64,000 nt of DNA from Paramecium sonneborni (Eukaryota; Ciliophora; Oligohymenophorea; Peniculida; Parameciidae): positions 6,766 to 70,765 of the forward strand of contig CAJJDN010000151.1 of NCBI GenBank assembly GCA_905182985.1. The letters run 5' to 3'. The position numbers were made by a program, and so were the translations under genes. Shown here piece after piece: positions 12,301 to 25,535 of the stretch. Positions within the stretch are counted from its first letter, which is position 1, and each line of letters opens with the position of its first letter. The notes beneath the pieces are model-generated. The model worked only from the letters and a program-made list of their open reading frames with translations. It was not told where the DNA came from and ran no database searches.

Positions 12301-15156
12301 TTTCTTTACTGTCATCATTTAAAATACATCTTATTTTAAATTATTTTAATAATCATAAATTTATGCCATTACCTAAGAAATTAACTATTCAAATATTTTA
12401 TGATCATGAAATTCTTATTATTATTTAATTGCTTATTATATTGCTTATTAATTTACCAATCTACACAAATTTGGAACTATCTATAAATGCAATGGTTCAT
12501 GATCAATATAAACTGTTAATGCTAAATTACAAAGTGCAGATCTTACATCAGCATCTAATTCTTAATTAAAAATTTATTCAAATGTAAATTACTTAGGAAA
12601 CTTCTTTTCAAGTATCCCTTTCCATTAAAAATTTCTAGAAAGTGCTAAGTCTGAATATAATCTCAATTATGCTACAAATGATTCCAATTCTTCTTTATTT
12701 AATTAAGATATTGTTTTTTTTTCAATATCCTTTTCAATCAACATCTCATTAAACATACAATTTATTTTCCAAAACAATGCATCATTAAATTTTGGATTTT
12801 CTTAACATTTTTTATAAATCGTTTCTTAATTTACTGACAAACCTTTGTTATTATATTTACATATTGTTCTAAAAAATTCAATATAATCTTTAGAATTCAT
12901 TGATTCCTCTACTAATTTTTTATAAAATAAAACAATATTATTAGGATCCTTTTATATTAAACTATTATCAAGTCGTTATTACTTAATTGATTCATGTCTT
13001 TTTCTTCTTTGTTTTTATTCTGATAAACGAATTTTTTCAGTTAGATTTTATAATAATTATTCATTATTTTTAAGTAAAGAAATTATGAAATCTGTTGTTT
13101 CTTTAAAAAATTTTGCTTAATATTAAAATTTAGCTACTCTCTCATATACATATTCTTCATTTTAATTATTATCTTTACAAATACATATCAATAATTGATA
13201 TATCATTTTTATAACTTCAAATTTTTCTCCAATATATTATTTCAATTATTTTTTATCATTATCTGATTGAATTCTTGAAGCAACTTGTCCAAAATCTGAT
13301 AGTAATTAATCTTTAACTTAAAAAGCTGCAGAATGTAATTTTTAAGCTGCTGATTTATGAAAAGTATCTTAAAATCCATGACCTTTCTTTTTTCTTGTCA
13401 AATCTAAATATTCTTTTATTTCCCCTTCATTACTGATATTACACAAGATTTCTAATAAAATATCTATAAAATATTATTCTTTTAAAACTTTCTATCTATT
13501 TTAACTACTAATTAGAAATTAATTTGAACAAAATCGTGTTAAATCTTATAATACCTTTTTTAACTATGTAATTTTCTTAGGAAATTTAATATTTTTATCC
13601 TAATAAATTCTTTTATAATCTTTAGTTGCTAAGTCTGTTAAAATAGATAAAGTCTTTCTCATAACAGGAAAACAAGAGACTAAAAAAGATGTTTCCTAAA
13701 TTTCATTTAAATTAGCTTTATAACATTTAAGAACATCATCATCTTTACAATTATCACTTAATCTCAACATAACTATAGATGAATCAGAGTCAGGATGTTT
13801 ATCAATAAATTAAATCCATTTTTTATTATTTTTTAATTTGAAAAAACCATCTTTTGTCACATATTTTTAATTTTCATTAATAGAACTAGGAAGTGCTAAG
13901 AATTACAATAAAGAATTTTCACTTTATTTATCTTCTAAATAAAAGCAAGAGAATGTATCAGAATCTCTATCTTATTCTTTTTAAACAGCTAAATATTTTC
14001 CTAAAGAGAAATGTCTTAATCTAAATATTTAACCCCATTCTACAGGACCTCCTTTCATATTTAAACTCTCTATATACCACATCCCATTTGTATTTCCTAT
14101 AAATTCACCCAATTAATCATTTTTTGTTTATTAAAGTGATACTATGATTTCATCTGACATATTTTTAGCAGTTACTAATATAGCATTAAGTTCAATATGA
14201 TGTAGCCAAATTACATCTCCAAAATAGATTTTATTTTCATCTTCTTCTGTATTTGAAAAAACTGAAATAAGAAAAGGAGATCTCTTTTCTAAAGAAACAT
14301 TAATCTCTTTTTTCTAAATAGATTCTGCTGATGCTGATTAATGGGCTAATTCTAAATCTTATTTTTTTTTATAATCAAGTGCCATTAACATTGTTTGAGT
14401 ATTTGGTTCTTATAAATTATTAAGATCTATTCTCGATTACTTACTTTTAATTTGACCAGATATTATTTTTCTTTGAAGACCTTTTGCATTTGGGAAATTG
14501 AACATAGTTCTTGAAGCCAATATTAAATGATTATTATAACGCTTTGTAGATTCACTCATATGGAGATATGGTTTCATACCAAGGTATATCTTATCCATTA
14601 TTATAAATAAAGGTTCATCTGCATAAATCAATCCATCAGCTCTTGTTTAATGTAAATATGCAGACATTAATCTAAAACAAGTGTTATCAGAAGGATATTC
14701 ATTCAATTCTAATTTAAAATTTTCTTTTTCTTCATCTGCCTCCAAATAATTACATGCTAAGAATTTGTTACTTGATAAATGTAAAAACTATACAGGTTAA
14801 GCCATTGTAAATGTTTAATCTTTATTTTTTTCTGCTGTTTCAATATTTTACTTGTATTCTTAAAATACCTTTTCTTCCATTTCCTTTATCTTATTAAGTT
14901 TCATACTCTCTTTTTAATATTTCTCTTTTTATAATTCTCTCTCCAATTTCAATGCTTAATCAATTTTCGAAGTTTGAAATTAAGGGTATATTTGAAATAA
15001 ACTTTAAAAAAAAAGTGTTCCAGAAGCTACCTTCTTTGCTTTAATTTCAAAGATTTATGCTTTAGTTTTTATGTGGCCATCACTTATAACAAACATATGA
15101 TCCATTTCAGATGGTTTAAGTGAAATAATTTAACCATACCTTAATGGTTAAGACAT
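6400..15156 (-). CDS. IP3-receptor/ryanodine-receptor-type Ca2+ release channel
   Basis: About 2,900 residues, the largest gene here. The N terminus (MSQPLRYGQIISLKPSEMDH) starts an Ins145_P3_rec-like domain, followed by MIR repeats (GMWYIESLNMKGGPVEWGQ, FRLRHFSLGKYLAVQ). The middle is helical armadillo/RIH material (for example YHCKLIDLLLQTTQGEE). The C terminus has clustered hydrophobic segments (about 7000-8300), a pore loop FKNNGGIGGW, the inner helix SGIIIDTFSSLRE, then the CxxC...H...H linker (ETCFICGFSRELFDR, HEHYMWNY) and STEYTGIESYIA, all diagnostic of IP3 receptors. A 28-nt intron at 6761-6788 restores the linker. The family releases Ca2+ from internal stores; Paramecium is known to have several such channels. 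The filter lacks the usual acidic residue (see findings). Other introns may exist. Confidence 0.93.
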
Positions 15157-15282
15157 AAATTATTATTATTAATATATGATTATATTTAAGCATTAGGTAA
15201 AATAAAAACCTAATCAATTTTAGAATATGATAAATTTAAAACATGTTTATATAATTATTTAAACCTATAATTATCATAAAGG

Positions 15283-18165
15283 TCATTAATAATATCTTTA
15301 TGATCCATTATTACTTTAAGATTCATAAGGTTGATTTTATTAACCAGATAGTACTTTACTCTATTATTATACATATTAATTTACCCTCATTAAATTTAAT
15401 CTTGAATTCTCATTAGCTAGAAGAGCACACTTATTTTCTAATTCAATAATTCTTCTATTCTTTTCTTCCAATTAAGATTATTCAAATCTTGTATCTACTC
15501 TTGTTTATGAAGATGTTTAGATTCTTGATTTTAATTCAAAAATCTCCCTTTCTTAACTCTTTATCTTTTCATTTAATTAAGTCACTCCATTATCATTATT
15601 TTAAGTATTAATATATGAGTTACTTTTAAAATTAGTTCCTTATTAATTTAATTATGAACTCAATTGATTAACTTAATTCATTAATTCTTTTTCTCTCTAT
15701 TAAGATATTTTTAAAGAACTCTCTAATTAATATATCTTACCAGAATTATTATTTTAAAGATTACTCTCTTAAGCAATTAAACTTCTTTAACCAATTACAT
15801 TTCCTGTAGTTATTCTTTATTCAACTGCATAACTGCTTCTACCAAGATTTGTTTCAGTTTAAGATTATTCTTAAAGTTTTTATTCATCAATATTTTTAAC
15901 ATATACTTCATATTTTTTTAATTTATTTTATAAAGCTTTGATTTCTGCCATCAAATTTCTAATCATTTAATCTGCAGATTTATCTCTCTAAAATATTAAT
16001 TTAAATTAATTACCAAAGAATCAAACTCCTATAAGATTAAAGTTTTAATTTTTGATTCTTATTCATTTATTTAATACTTTAATGATTAATTAGCTGATTC
16101 CAATTCTGCAATTAATGTCTAATTTTTTGTATTTTATAAATTTAATTATGTAACTTGATTTTCCAATTATCTAATTTAATCCACTTTTTAATTTAATTAT
16201 AATCTTAACTCATTTTTATCCTAATTCAATTTACTAAATATAATATCAAATTCTTATTTTTATTCACTAGTTAAATTTTCATATTTCTCAATTAAGGTTC
16301 TCTCTGTTGAAATTCTAGTTTCATCTACTGAATATTTAATTTGCTACTTCAATCTAATCACCTATTATTCCCAATCTCTATTGATCTAATTATATAAAGA
16401 TTTTAATTACACTTTATTCTCGTTTATAGTTTTCAATCATGATTGAAAGATCTTCTTCTAATTCTTTCATTCTCATAGTATAATTATTAGTTTCTTTTTC
16501 AAATCTAACTTACAATGCTTAAAATTCTTCATTCAACAACTAATACTTTCCTTCTAATTAAATATAAGATTATGTTTTCTCATGTACACTACTGGTAATT
16601 CTTTAATTATCTCTATTCAATTTAGATACATCATTTTCATAAATTCTCTTGTAATCATTAAATTCTTAATGTAATTATTCAAATTGATTAGTAATTAAAC
16701 ACTTTTCTTTATTCAATTAATTAAATTGATTATTTTTAAGGTCTAACTATTCTTATTAATATCTTAATCTATCTGACATTTCTGTAATCTATTTCTAAAA
16801 TATCACAACATCATTATCAGTTCTTCTTTATATTGTTGATAATTATTCTCCCAATTATTTTACTTTTAATTCAAGTTCTGTGATTGTTTATTATCTATCA
16901 TTTAATTAAACTTAAAACCAAGATCTTTCCTTTTAGGATAACTCATCTGTTTTAGTAAGTTCTTGATTGTATCTCAACTTTTGAGTATTTATTTCATCTT
17001 ACAATTTCAAATATTATCTTTCAAATCTTTCCTTATCAGAATAAACCTAATTAAGTTCATTTGTCTATTAATCAAATGATCTAGATAATTTAGATAACTT
17101 ATCCTCAAGATCTTGTATTCTATAATTCATAGCCTATGTGTCCTTATCATACATTTATTACAAAGAAAAGAATTAATCTAATTATTATCTATTCTTTTTT
17201 TCCAAATCATTAATCAATTGTATTTTTTCATTTAATTAAGCTTAAAACTATTATTAATCTCTAATAATTTTAGATTCATTAGTTTTAATTGTAGATTGAT
17301 AATTATATATATGTGTATTAGATTCAGATTACAATTTATCCAATTAAACTGATAAGTTTTACTTTTCCTAATTAATTGTATTTACTAGAATAGTTTATTA
17401 ATCAAATTATTGTTGCAATCTTCTATATCTATCTTCAGTATCATTGCATTAAACTTTTAATGAGGAAGTATCTTAATCATATTTCCTTTATAAAATTTGA
17501 TATTGATCACTTAATTATTAGAATCTTAATTCCAATTATTGTATATTGACTTATTTTTCATTTACAACCAAAGATAATCTCTAGCTTTCTTTTGTGTATC
17601 TAAGTTCTCCTTCAGATATTTCCTATTTATAATTCAATTTAGAACTTCCAATTTAATCTTATAAGGCTTGACATTATGATGCCAAACTTAATTTGTCTCT
17701 TTATAATTAATTTATTTAGATGACCTAAGAATCACATTAGATTTATAATTTCTGTAATCTATCTTCTAAATCAAGAATCTATCTTTTGCTAGCCTCATTT
17801 TGTTGAGATAATCGAATTTAACTAGATACTTCTAAATCTGAGATTTTAGATTATAATTATCTAATTGTTTGATTAGCACTTCCAAAATCAGTTTAGAGTG
17901 CTTCTCTTTAGATTGTTGATCTGGCTATTTCTTATTCATAAAGTATTGGTTTTTGTGAGAGATTTTTTAATTGAAACTCTAAATCATCAATTCGTTTTTG
18001 CAATAATCGTTTTTCTTCATCATTTACATTTTATGTCTGTTCTAAAATGTAATTTCTTTGTGATGTTTATAGAGTTTGAAAATTTGCTGAATGATAACTT
18101 TATTATTAAGGATCTCTATTCATATTGCGTGAATATGATGCATATGATTAAGATTCACTTTTCAT
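15283..18165 (-). CDS. Long coiled-coil protein
   Basis: About 950 residues. After a Ser/Gln/Tyr-rich head (MKSESQSYASYSRNMN...) the protein is almost wholly heptad-like and rich in Gln, Lys, Glu, Leu and Asn (for example LLQKRIDDLEFQLKNL; RIIELENKCALLANENSRL near the end). A 24-nt intron near 15380 probably precedes a short Ser/Gln-rich tail. No motor, kinase or membrane segment is visible. Such proteins in ciliates are often basal-body, cortex or cilium scaffolds, but nothing here fixes the role. Many glutamines are encoded as TAA/TAG, which is why the reading frame looks broken under the standard code. Intron positions other than the last are not all resolved. Confidence 0.8.
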
Positions 18166-18306
18166 TTGATAAAAAGAATATAATAAATTTTATTTTATAT
18201 GATTATTGGTATAAACATTTAGTTAGTTAGTTAGTTAGTTAGGTTTAGTTGTAAAATAATAATAAGAAAATGAATAATTTATATCAATATTATTTATTAA
18301 CTAGTT
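18166..18306. repeat. Divergent promoter spacer with (TTAG)6 microsatellite
   Basis: A 24-nt perfect tandem repeat of TTAG lies at about 18219-18242, between the start of the coiled-coil gene (leftward) and the bL35m gene (rightward). It is not Paramecium telomere repeat, which is a mix of TTGGGG and TTTGGG. It is probably simple slippage. Confidence 0.85.
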
Positions 18307-18735
18307 ATGCTAAGAATAGCAACCTAGGCAGTAAAATCAATATTGATGCCTATATTAAAACCAATAAGTATGACATGGAAACCTGTACAAGAGTTTGGAT
18401 TAGCAAGATTATTTAAATAAGTCAGAATTGCAGGTTAAGCAAGATCAAAAACAAAATGTAGTTCTTCTAGTTGGAAAAAAAGAATTAGAACACCTAATAA
18501 ATTATATAAAATTGGAAATCATAAAGGTTTGATGAAGAGAGTAAAAATTGTTGGACCTAGAAGAGCAAGAAGATTAAAATTTAAATCACCTGGTTCAAGA
18601 CATTTGAATAGAAATTGTTCGAAAGCAAATTTAAGAAGAAAGAGACGTATTAGATATATTAGTGATGTTGATATGCCTAGAATGAGAAAATTATTACCTT
18701 TAATGAAGAGATAAAAATGCAAAAGAGGATCATGA
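18307..18735 (+). CDS. Mitochondrial large-subunit ribosomal protein bL35
   Basis: 142 residues, no intron. The C-terminal half is very basic and carries the bL35 pattern: KTKCSSSWKKRI, then RRARRLKFKSPGSRHLNRN, LRRKRRIRYISD, and MPRMRKLLP, matching the family's K-T-K...R.KRR.G..H....S...KR.LR.....D...V.R.LP layout. The N-terminal 50 residues (MLRIATQAVKSILMP...) look like a mitochondrial targeting extension. It is expected to sit in the mitoribosome large subunit. The ATG at 18307 gives the longest start with such a leader. The next gene on the same strand, 70 nt away, is also mitochondrial (ACP), though shared transcription is not implied. Confidence 0.85.
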
Positions 18736-18804
18736 GTATATAAAAATAGATGAATGGAATAGAAATCAATAATATATTTTATTTCAAATATAATATTTAA
18801 ATAA

Positions 18805-19288
18805 ATGAATATGATCAGAGGATTCAGAATGCTGACAATGAGACCCCTCTTTACATTTGCTGCAGATAAGACACCAGCTACTACATAAGGCAAATAATAA
18901 TAAGCCAAACCAATACAAGTTTATAAAGATGGACAATTAATCACTAAGAATTACTTACAATTAAAGAAGTCTTAAGATATCGAAGGATATGTTCTTACCT
19001 TGGTTAAAAATTATTATAGAACAACCAATAAAGTAAGACTTTTTATATATCATGGCAGTCAGCACTTACTTTAGACTCTGAATTAGAACAACATGGTTTA
19101 GATAGTTTAGATTCTATTGAATTATCAATGCAAGTATACTATATTTACTATTTCAGATTGAAGAAGACTTAGGTTATGTTATTTCAGCTGAAACCTTACC
19201 AGTCTTGAATAAAGTCAGACATTATGTCAATTATATTAAGTAGGTTGAATAATATAAGGTAGAAAATAATGCTGTCCCATTAGCATGA
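18805..19288 (+). CDS. Mitochondrial-type acyl carrier protein (copy B, divergent)
   Basis: 144 residues with two introns (26 and 23 nt), exactly 145 codons. The attachment motif is ELEQHGLDSLDSIELSMQ, keeping the DSL serine, followed by IEEDLGYVISAETLP. The first 20 residues contain several Met, Arg and Phe and few acids, as in a mitochondrial presequence, then a Q-rich linker. It differs strongly from copy A at 1133-1604 outside the motif, so this is not a recent duplicate. Complex I of many eukaryotes holds two ACP subunits, so two different ACPs could fill different sites; this is inference. Confidence 0.92.
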
Positions 19289-19394
19289 TTTACATATATC
19301 AAATGCATATTCATAATAAAAATAAGGATTCCTCTATAACTTATCCAGCAATATAAATTTCATAAAGTTTATATATATATCAAAATAACATATT

Positions 19395-20147
19395 TCATCT
19401 TGCTGTGTAGAATCCATCCACTCTCAATTTATTTAATTATTATATTGATTTCATACTCTCCCCCTATTGGTTAATTTGTGGCAACCTTAATTTTGGTACT
19501 TAATTTATTTTATTCACTTTTTAGTGTAGAGATGCTTTTGATTAAGATGTTAAGTTATCTAACATATCCTTCATTTATTTCTATTTTTTATAAGAGTTTC
19601 TTGTCAATCGATCTCTCTCACCTTATAATCTACTTATTTTTCAAATTCTTTACTTGTTGAAATTCTCTATCACTTTATTATATGCTATTGATGATTATAC
19701 ATTCTCTATTTTATCTTTCAATCTCTTATTCTCTTAAAACAACTCTCTCTCCTTTGTTTTCTTCATCACACTATGTAAAGATTTACAAGATCTAGCAGAA
19801 TCTATTCTACTTTTTTAACAATCTACTATCGGTTTCTATTCTTACTTTATGATAATATTTAATCCTCCTTTGCATTTGCCACTTTCAATAACATTTTTGT
19901 ATTTAACTTCACTATCTCTTCATATCTCATTTGTTCTCTTTTCAAATTAGCTTACTTCCAATTTTACTCAAGCTATCTAAAAAATGATTATTATTATGAT
20001 AAAGACTAAATTAAAAAAATAAGTTACTCTTTTCTCTAACATTGGATTACATTTTGCATTCTTTATTTAATTTACATGTTTATTATACTCCAATCTTCTT
20101 GATAATAATAATTATAAATTGTTTTCCACATATTTAGGTCCTTTCAT
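19395..20147 (-). CDS. Coiled-coil protein, possibly CFAP97-like
   Basis: 226 residues, three introns (22, 26 and 24 nt), exactly 227 codons. The protein begins MKGPKYVENNLQLLLSRR, has a basic block EYNKHVNQIKNAKCNPML, then a helix REQMRYEEIVKLNTKMLLK, a second heptad region (ERELFQENKRLKDKIEN) and a basic tail ending FYTAR. The order of a short KxxxKxAKP-like block followed by an E..xI...N..L/K helix resembles CFAP97/Hemingway-family ciliary proteins, but the match is weak and by eye. Otherwise unknown. No membrane segment. Confidence 0.7.
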
Positions 20148-20912
20148 TACTCAATTTTTTATATATTAATAAACTAATTATATTATTATAGTGAAGTTAT
20201 TGCAACAAAGATTTTGTTTTTTTCCTTAAAAACATTATATTTTTTACTTATAAAGATGATCATCCTATATTTATAATTCTAATTTACTTTTTCTGACAAT
20301 TACAACTATTTGATAATCTATAATTATGACAAATATTATTTTTATTCTTTAATGATATTTCTTCCGATAAGTAAATTTATCAGTTTTTAATACACACCTT
20401 TAGACTGTATTTAAAAAAGTTTACATTTCATAACCAAACGGAGCCAAAATTCACAATATTAATAAATGTATCTTTTATTTTACTTTATAATTTCATTAAA
20501 CTTACATAAAGAATGCTAATTGATAATGAATTTGGATTTATGTTTTGATTTTATTATGAAATAAATAGTATTTAACTAATTTGAAATAATTTTGATTAAT
20601 TTTAGTAAGATAGTTTAAAAAAAAGAAATCTTAGCTAATAACTTGAATATCAAATTTTGTAAATTGATATTTTATCATGAAAATTTAGTTACAATAAATG
20701 CTAAACTTACCTCATCTAAATAGCATATAACTTACGAGGCTATTTTAGAATTTATAAATTTTTATAATTCTTATTAGAATCCATTAGAGGTTGTTATTAT
20801 TAGAATAATTTTAGTCTCTGATTATTTATTTTTATAATTATTAATTTAAAAGTAGTTTATTCAGAAAATATAGAAATCTATTAATATATACACATATTTT
20901 AATCAAACTATG
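20148..20912. other. Intergenic, no gene seen
   Basis: AT-rich with frequent TGA in all frames and no conserved peptide. It lies between the 5' end of the leftward coiled-coil gene and the 3' end of the RCC1 gene. Confidence 0.6.
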
Positions 20913-23900
20913 TCAATTGCCTTTTTAGATTGGATAGATTTTGATTTGATGGTTGTAGATCTTTTTATTTATTTTGCTTTATATGCAGCAGCTCTTCTAG
21001 CTTCACTCATTATTGATTGCAATCTAATTTTAAAATCTGTATGATAGTTCTTAAATAAACGCACCCATTCTTTGTAACTAAGTTCCATTGTTAATTTAGG
21101 AGGTTCAATTTTACTTTAAGCAATAACTAATTTATAAGTTAATAATTGGAAGGGATAATTATCTTATTAAAAAACTTTAATTTTTTCAAAGATGTTTTCT
21201 TTAAAACCACTATCAAACATTCTAACTATTAAAAAATAAATTATATTTGTTTACATCTCTTCATGTTAATATCTCTTTTTTATACTAAACTACGATATTC
21301 AATCTCATCCTTTAGTTTTAATTATTTGATTTCATCTGAACTCAACTTAGACATCATTTTCATTCTTTCAGTTCCAATTAATACTTTATTCTTTTATTTA
21401 AATTCACAAAGTGCTTAAAAATACTAAAATGAATATTGATATATACGTTTCTACACTATTATATATAGTCTTTTCTTTAAATTCTTTAATAAGTTTATAA
21501 TAATTCCAATTTAAGTTTAGCTTCTTCTTAGTTAACTTTATCAAGCACATTTAATAATTGAATTTCTTGATAATCAAATCTAATTCTAAAATTTTATGGA
21601 ATTATTATGTTATCTACATATTTAGTATATGGTAATAAAACATTGTTGAAACTGGTTCGAATTTCTCTATCTTTAGGTTCATCTTCTTAAGGTTGAAAAT
21701 TCTAAATTTTCTTTATAATATTGATTCTAAGTATATCTGTTTTAAATTTAGGTTTTTTTTACAATTACATTTCCCTTAATAATTATTTATTAGTTTTATA
21801 AGGATATGATAGTTATTTCATGATTTGAATTTATTTTTCATTTAAAAATTACAATTAGTTAATTTTTTATTCTTCTTTGTCTTTATCAATAACAAGCCCT
21901 TTAAATTCTTATTTCAAATATTCATCCCATTTGTAATTAAGGTAACTTAATTAAGTTTTAATAGTTTGATTATAAAATTTACAAAATGTTTAAATATTTT
22001 TAGTTGATTTCATCATAATATTTAAACTCATACGAACTTTTAGGAATAATTAATTTCGTTGATAGAATAGATTAAGTTTCCTGAAGAGTAATCTTCTTTT
22101 TTTGATTCTGATGGACATTCTAATTCTAAAGATAAAGGAGAGTAAAATTTTTTTAGGTTTTTCTCCTAAATTGTTGTTAATCATTTTAATAATATTTCTT
22201 CTTCTGACAGCTTTTTGAATTATTTTTGCTTTATTATTAGCTTGAAATAGAAGCCTCTTTTTTTACAAACCTCGAAAAGCAGCTTCTTCAAACATTTAAC
22301 AAGATGCTTCAAAATCTAAATACTATAATAATAATAAAAAAGCAAAGAATTTAGCTACTTCTTTTTTCATTTCGGTTTTTTTTTTGATTTAGAATTCTGT
22401 TGAATTTTCATGTAATTATTGTTATAGTCCTTCTAATTTAGTTTTGAGTCTTTCTTCTTTTCTTAAAATAGTATATTGGATTTTAACATTTTTTTCAACA
22501 GCTTATAAACGATTTGATTCAATTTATTCTTCTTTAGACATTTATTCTAATTTTGTCATTTAAAATTTAGTTTTGAGCATGTTAATTTTATTTTATCTAA
22601 TTTTTCTTTTTTTTAAATATTACTTCCATCTTTCTTTACTTATTTCAGCAAGTTCTTTTTTAACATTTTCAAGTAGATTTGGATCTAATTTATCATATTT
22701 ATCATTAAATTTAATAATCTTAGGTTCACTTTATAATTTAATTTTAGTAAGTTAATGTCTTGGAGTTTAAAATGAATGAGTTTTTTTATTTGTTTATTCA
22801 TCAAGTAATTACATAAGTACTTAATCTTCTGAATTATCCTTAACTAATTATATATATCGATATTTAAGTTCATCATCATCAGTTTAAATAAGAAAATCGA
22901 GATTAATTTCATCTTCATTTGTATTAGATGTCATTTAAAATCTGGGTAAAATGGGCAAGTAAAGAGGGTTATTATTTTCTAATTTATTTAATTTGTTTTA
23001 AACATTATCAAATGAAATAGGTGAACGCATTGTTCTATTGGATAGTTCATTATTACTAAAGATTGAATTTGAAAAGTGAGTAGAATTAAAAGTTTATTTA
23101 ATTCTTGGTGAATCTAATTTTAATTACATAAGATGAATAAGTTAATTAGCTTTATCATATTCCTTATCATCAGATATATGTTATTTACTCTAAGTTGGAG
23201 TAAGCATTTACATCAAAGTTTATCTATTCCTTCTTTCAGTAAAATCTCTAATCAAACTTGCTTCTTCAATAAAACATTTCTTTTATTGATTAGTAAAAGT
23301 ATCTAAATTAAGATTAGGTAATTTTTATAATCTACCAGATGGAACAATAAGTACTGTACAAGTAGGTCCCATACTTGCATCAATTATCTTAAGGCCACTT
23401 AATTCAAAAAGAGTAGGTCTTTATACTTCTTCATCCATTTAACCTAAACAATTATTATGATTTAATCCCCAAACAAATAATTAACCAACCATATCTAAAG
23501 CACCAAAATGTTCTTCTCCAGCAATCACTTTAACAAATGATTTATTTTTATCAATTAGTTTTGTAGGTTAAGTAGCTTTTAATAATTCAATTTTAAATGG
23601 ACCTTTTCCCCATCCATAAATATCACCTTTTACATCTAAAGCTAAACTATAATTTAATCCGCAAGCACATTATATTATTCTATTTTTTAAGTTTTCTACT
23701 AATTTTGGTTAGATCTATTCTTATTATTCAAAATTCATATAACCTAATTTTCCATCTGATTATGAACCCCAGCTCCAAACTCTCCCTTCAATATCCCAAG
23801 CTAATACATGATTTTAATTACAAGCCAATCCTACAAAATTTTATCTTATCTACACTATTTTATTTGATATTAAAAATAAACAGTCTTGTGTCAATAAATA

Positions 23901-24824
23901 AAGTTTGTTTCCACTTGATTCTAATTATTATAATTCATTCTTTCCTTAATTACCTTGAATTATTGTTGATATTTCATAACACTAGAATTCGTATCTCCTA
24001 TCTATAGTTTTACTAAATTCCACTCTTTTCTGTTTTTAACATTCTCCTAAATTCAATTCTTCCATCTTTCCCCAAATATATAATCGATTTTTCATTGTAT
24101 ATACTGATACAAAATTCTAACTTGCTGTCACATATTTTATTTTTGTATCCATCACCTGTGATAAATTTACTGGATATACTAAACCTGCTATACGTAATCC
24201 CAATTAACCTTCATTTGATCCTCCAAAAGCCCACAATTCACATTTGTCTAATATTATATATATATATAAAACATACGATCTATTAAAAACACCATATTCT
24301 CTTTACAAATCACTTTCACAAATCCTACTTATTATTCCCCTCCTTTGTTCTATTTTGTTTAATCATTCGAAAAAACATTCTCTGGTAAACATACTCTCGT
24401 TAATCTAATCTTTATACATATTCATACATCTATTACTAGCTCCCTAAACTCTCAGTCTAAAGATTCGCTAATGTCTTTCCAAAATAAAGTACTACCTTTT
24501 AATTTATTATTCATACCATGTGTCATTTCTTTATTATTATTTAATACTTTACAAATATTATATCTATAAAATTTATCTTACTAAAACTATCTTCTTTTAT
24601 CTTACTAACTACCCTCATTTATTTAATCTTTCTTTTACATCTCATAATAAGTTTTATATCATTAATTGATTACTAATTGCTACCTAATATTATTTTGATT
24701 AAAATTGTTAACTAAAATCAATTTCATAATTTTAGTTATTATTCTTCAGCCACTCTCTATTATCTTAATAAAGCAAAACTTTACATTCTAAATATTTGTA
24801 AGTCTGTTTTACTATTTTTAGCAT
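20913..24824 (-). CDS. RCC1-repeat protein with coiled coil and IQ-like motif
   Basis: About 1,250 residues. Between about 24400 and 23300 the protein shows successive RCC1 blades (FGGSNEGQLGLR, VWGLNHNNCLG, and similar Gly/Trp repeats), a seven-bladed propeller known from chromatin, GEF and ubiquitin-ligase proteins. A polar linker follows, then long charged helices with an IQ-like segment AKIIQKAVRRR near 22230, and a second helical tail ending KAIDIV. One intron of 28 nt in the N-terminal part and one of 29 nt near 21240 are clear. The 5' end lies inside the duplicated block (24399-25476) and the start (MLKIVKQTYKYLECK, 24824) is my best guess. Partner and cellular role are unknown. Confidence 0.72.
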
Positions 24825-25476
24825 CTATATATTTAGAAAATGTATGCACTTGTAACTGATACAAACTAATATAAAAATCAATAATACTTTAAGAAAAGTA
24901 TGATAGCTATATCCTAATTATATATATAGTTATTACTGTCACAATTAAATTTTCTATTGATCTTAATTTCACTAATCATTTTTTATTCTAAATAACTTTA
25001 ACTTTATTTCTACTGTTTATATTTACATAAATCACTTAATAATCAATTTTCTATTATACATTCTCTGGCTTATCATATTCTTATGGATTTTCATAAAGTA
25101 GAATCAAAATATTTATCATTAAACTCTTCTACAGATTATGCAGAACTAATTTTATCAAATTAACGCTCCTCTTCTACTTTTTTATGAAATTTGCGTTGCT
25201 TAAGTTAATTATAAGCTTAATTTATTTAAGTAAATCTCTCTTTTATATCACTCTTTTTATTCAAGTCAGGATCATCTCAAAATATTTAAATTTATTATAC
25301 TTTTTGTGCTTTAAAATATATAATTTATATGTATCTTTAATCTATTTTATTCAAGCATTTTTATTTACATCTAAATTTATATCTGAATAATTATTTAGGA
25401 GAAGGGAATCTATAAGATTTTAAGTAGGATAACATTATTTATTAAAAAATATTATTAACACTTAGACAATCAATTA
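24399..25476. repeat. Left copy of 1,078-bp duplicated block (assembly join 1)
   Basis: This block recurs at 25536-26613 with offset 1137, directly after a single N at 25535. I saw no mismatch on reading. The left copy is followed by 58 nt (25477-25534) that differ from what follows the right copy. The block holds the 5' part of the RCC1 gene and the J-domain remnant. Confidence 0.95.
25150..25415 (-). pseudogene. J-domain (DnaJ-like) remnant, left copy
   Basis: On the minus strand one can read NYSDINLDVNKNA, a TGA, then IKQIKDTYKLYILKHKKY, a one-base frame break, and DPDLNKKSDIKERFTQINQ followed by AYNQLKQRKFHKK. Order and spacing match a J-domain: helix I, helix II, the HPD turn (here DPD) and helix III. 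The HPD histidine needed to stimulate Hsp70 is missing in this reading. A further frame break occurs after YFDSTL. I could not remove the breaks with normal GT-AG introns. It is either a decayed gene or a gene with sequence errors; the same state occurs in the right copy at 26287-26552. Confidence 0.5.
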
Positions 25477-25535
25477 CAATCATTTTTTTAATTTAATTAT
25501 GAACTTATATTTCAAATAAAGTTTATTACTTTAAN

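Noticed and set aside
18219..18242. TTAG repeat as telomere or chromosome end
   Set aside because: Paramecium telomeres are TTGGGG/TTTGGG repeats, and coding genes continue on both sides.
18529..18908. Minus-strand ORF of 129 residues that looks like a membrane protein
   Set aside because: It is the reverse complement of the bL35m end and the ACP copy B start, both clearly coding on the plus strand.
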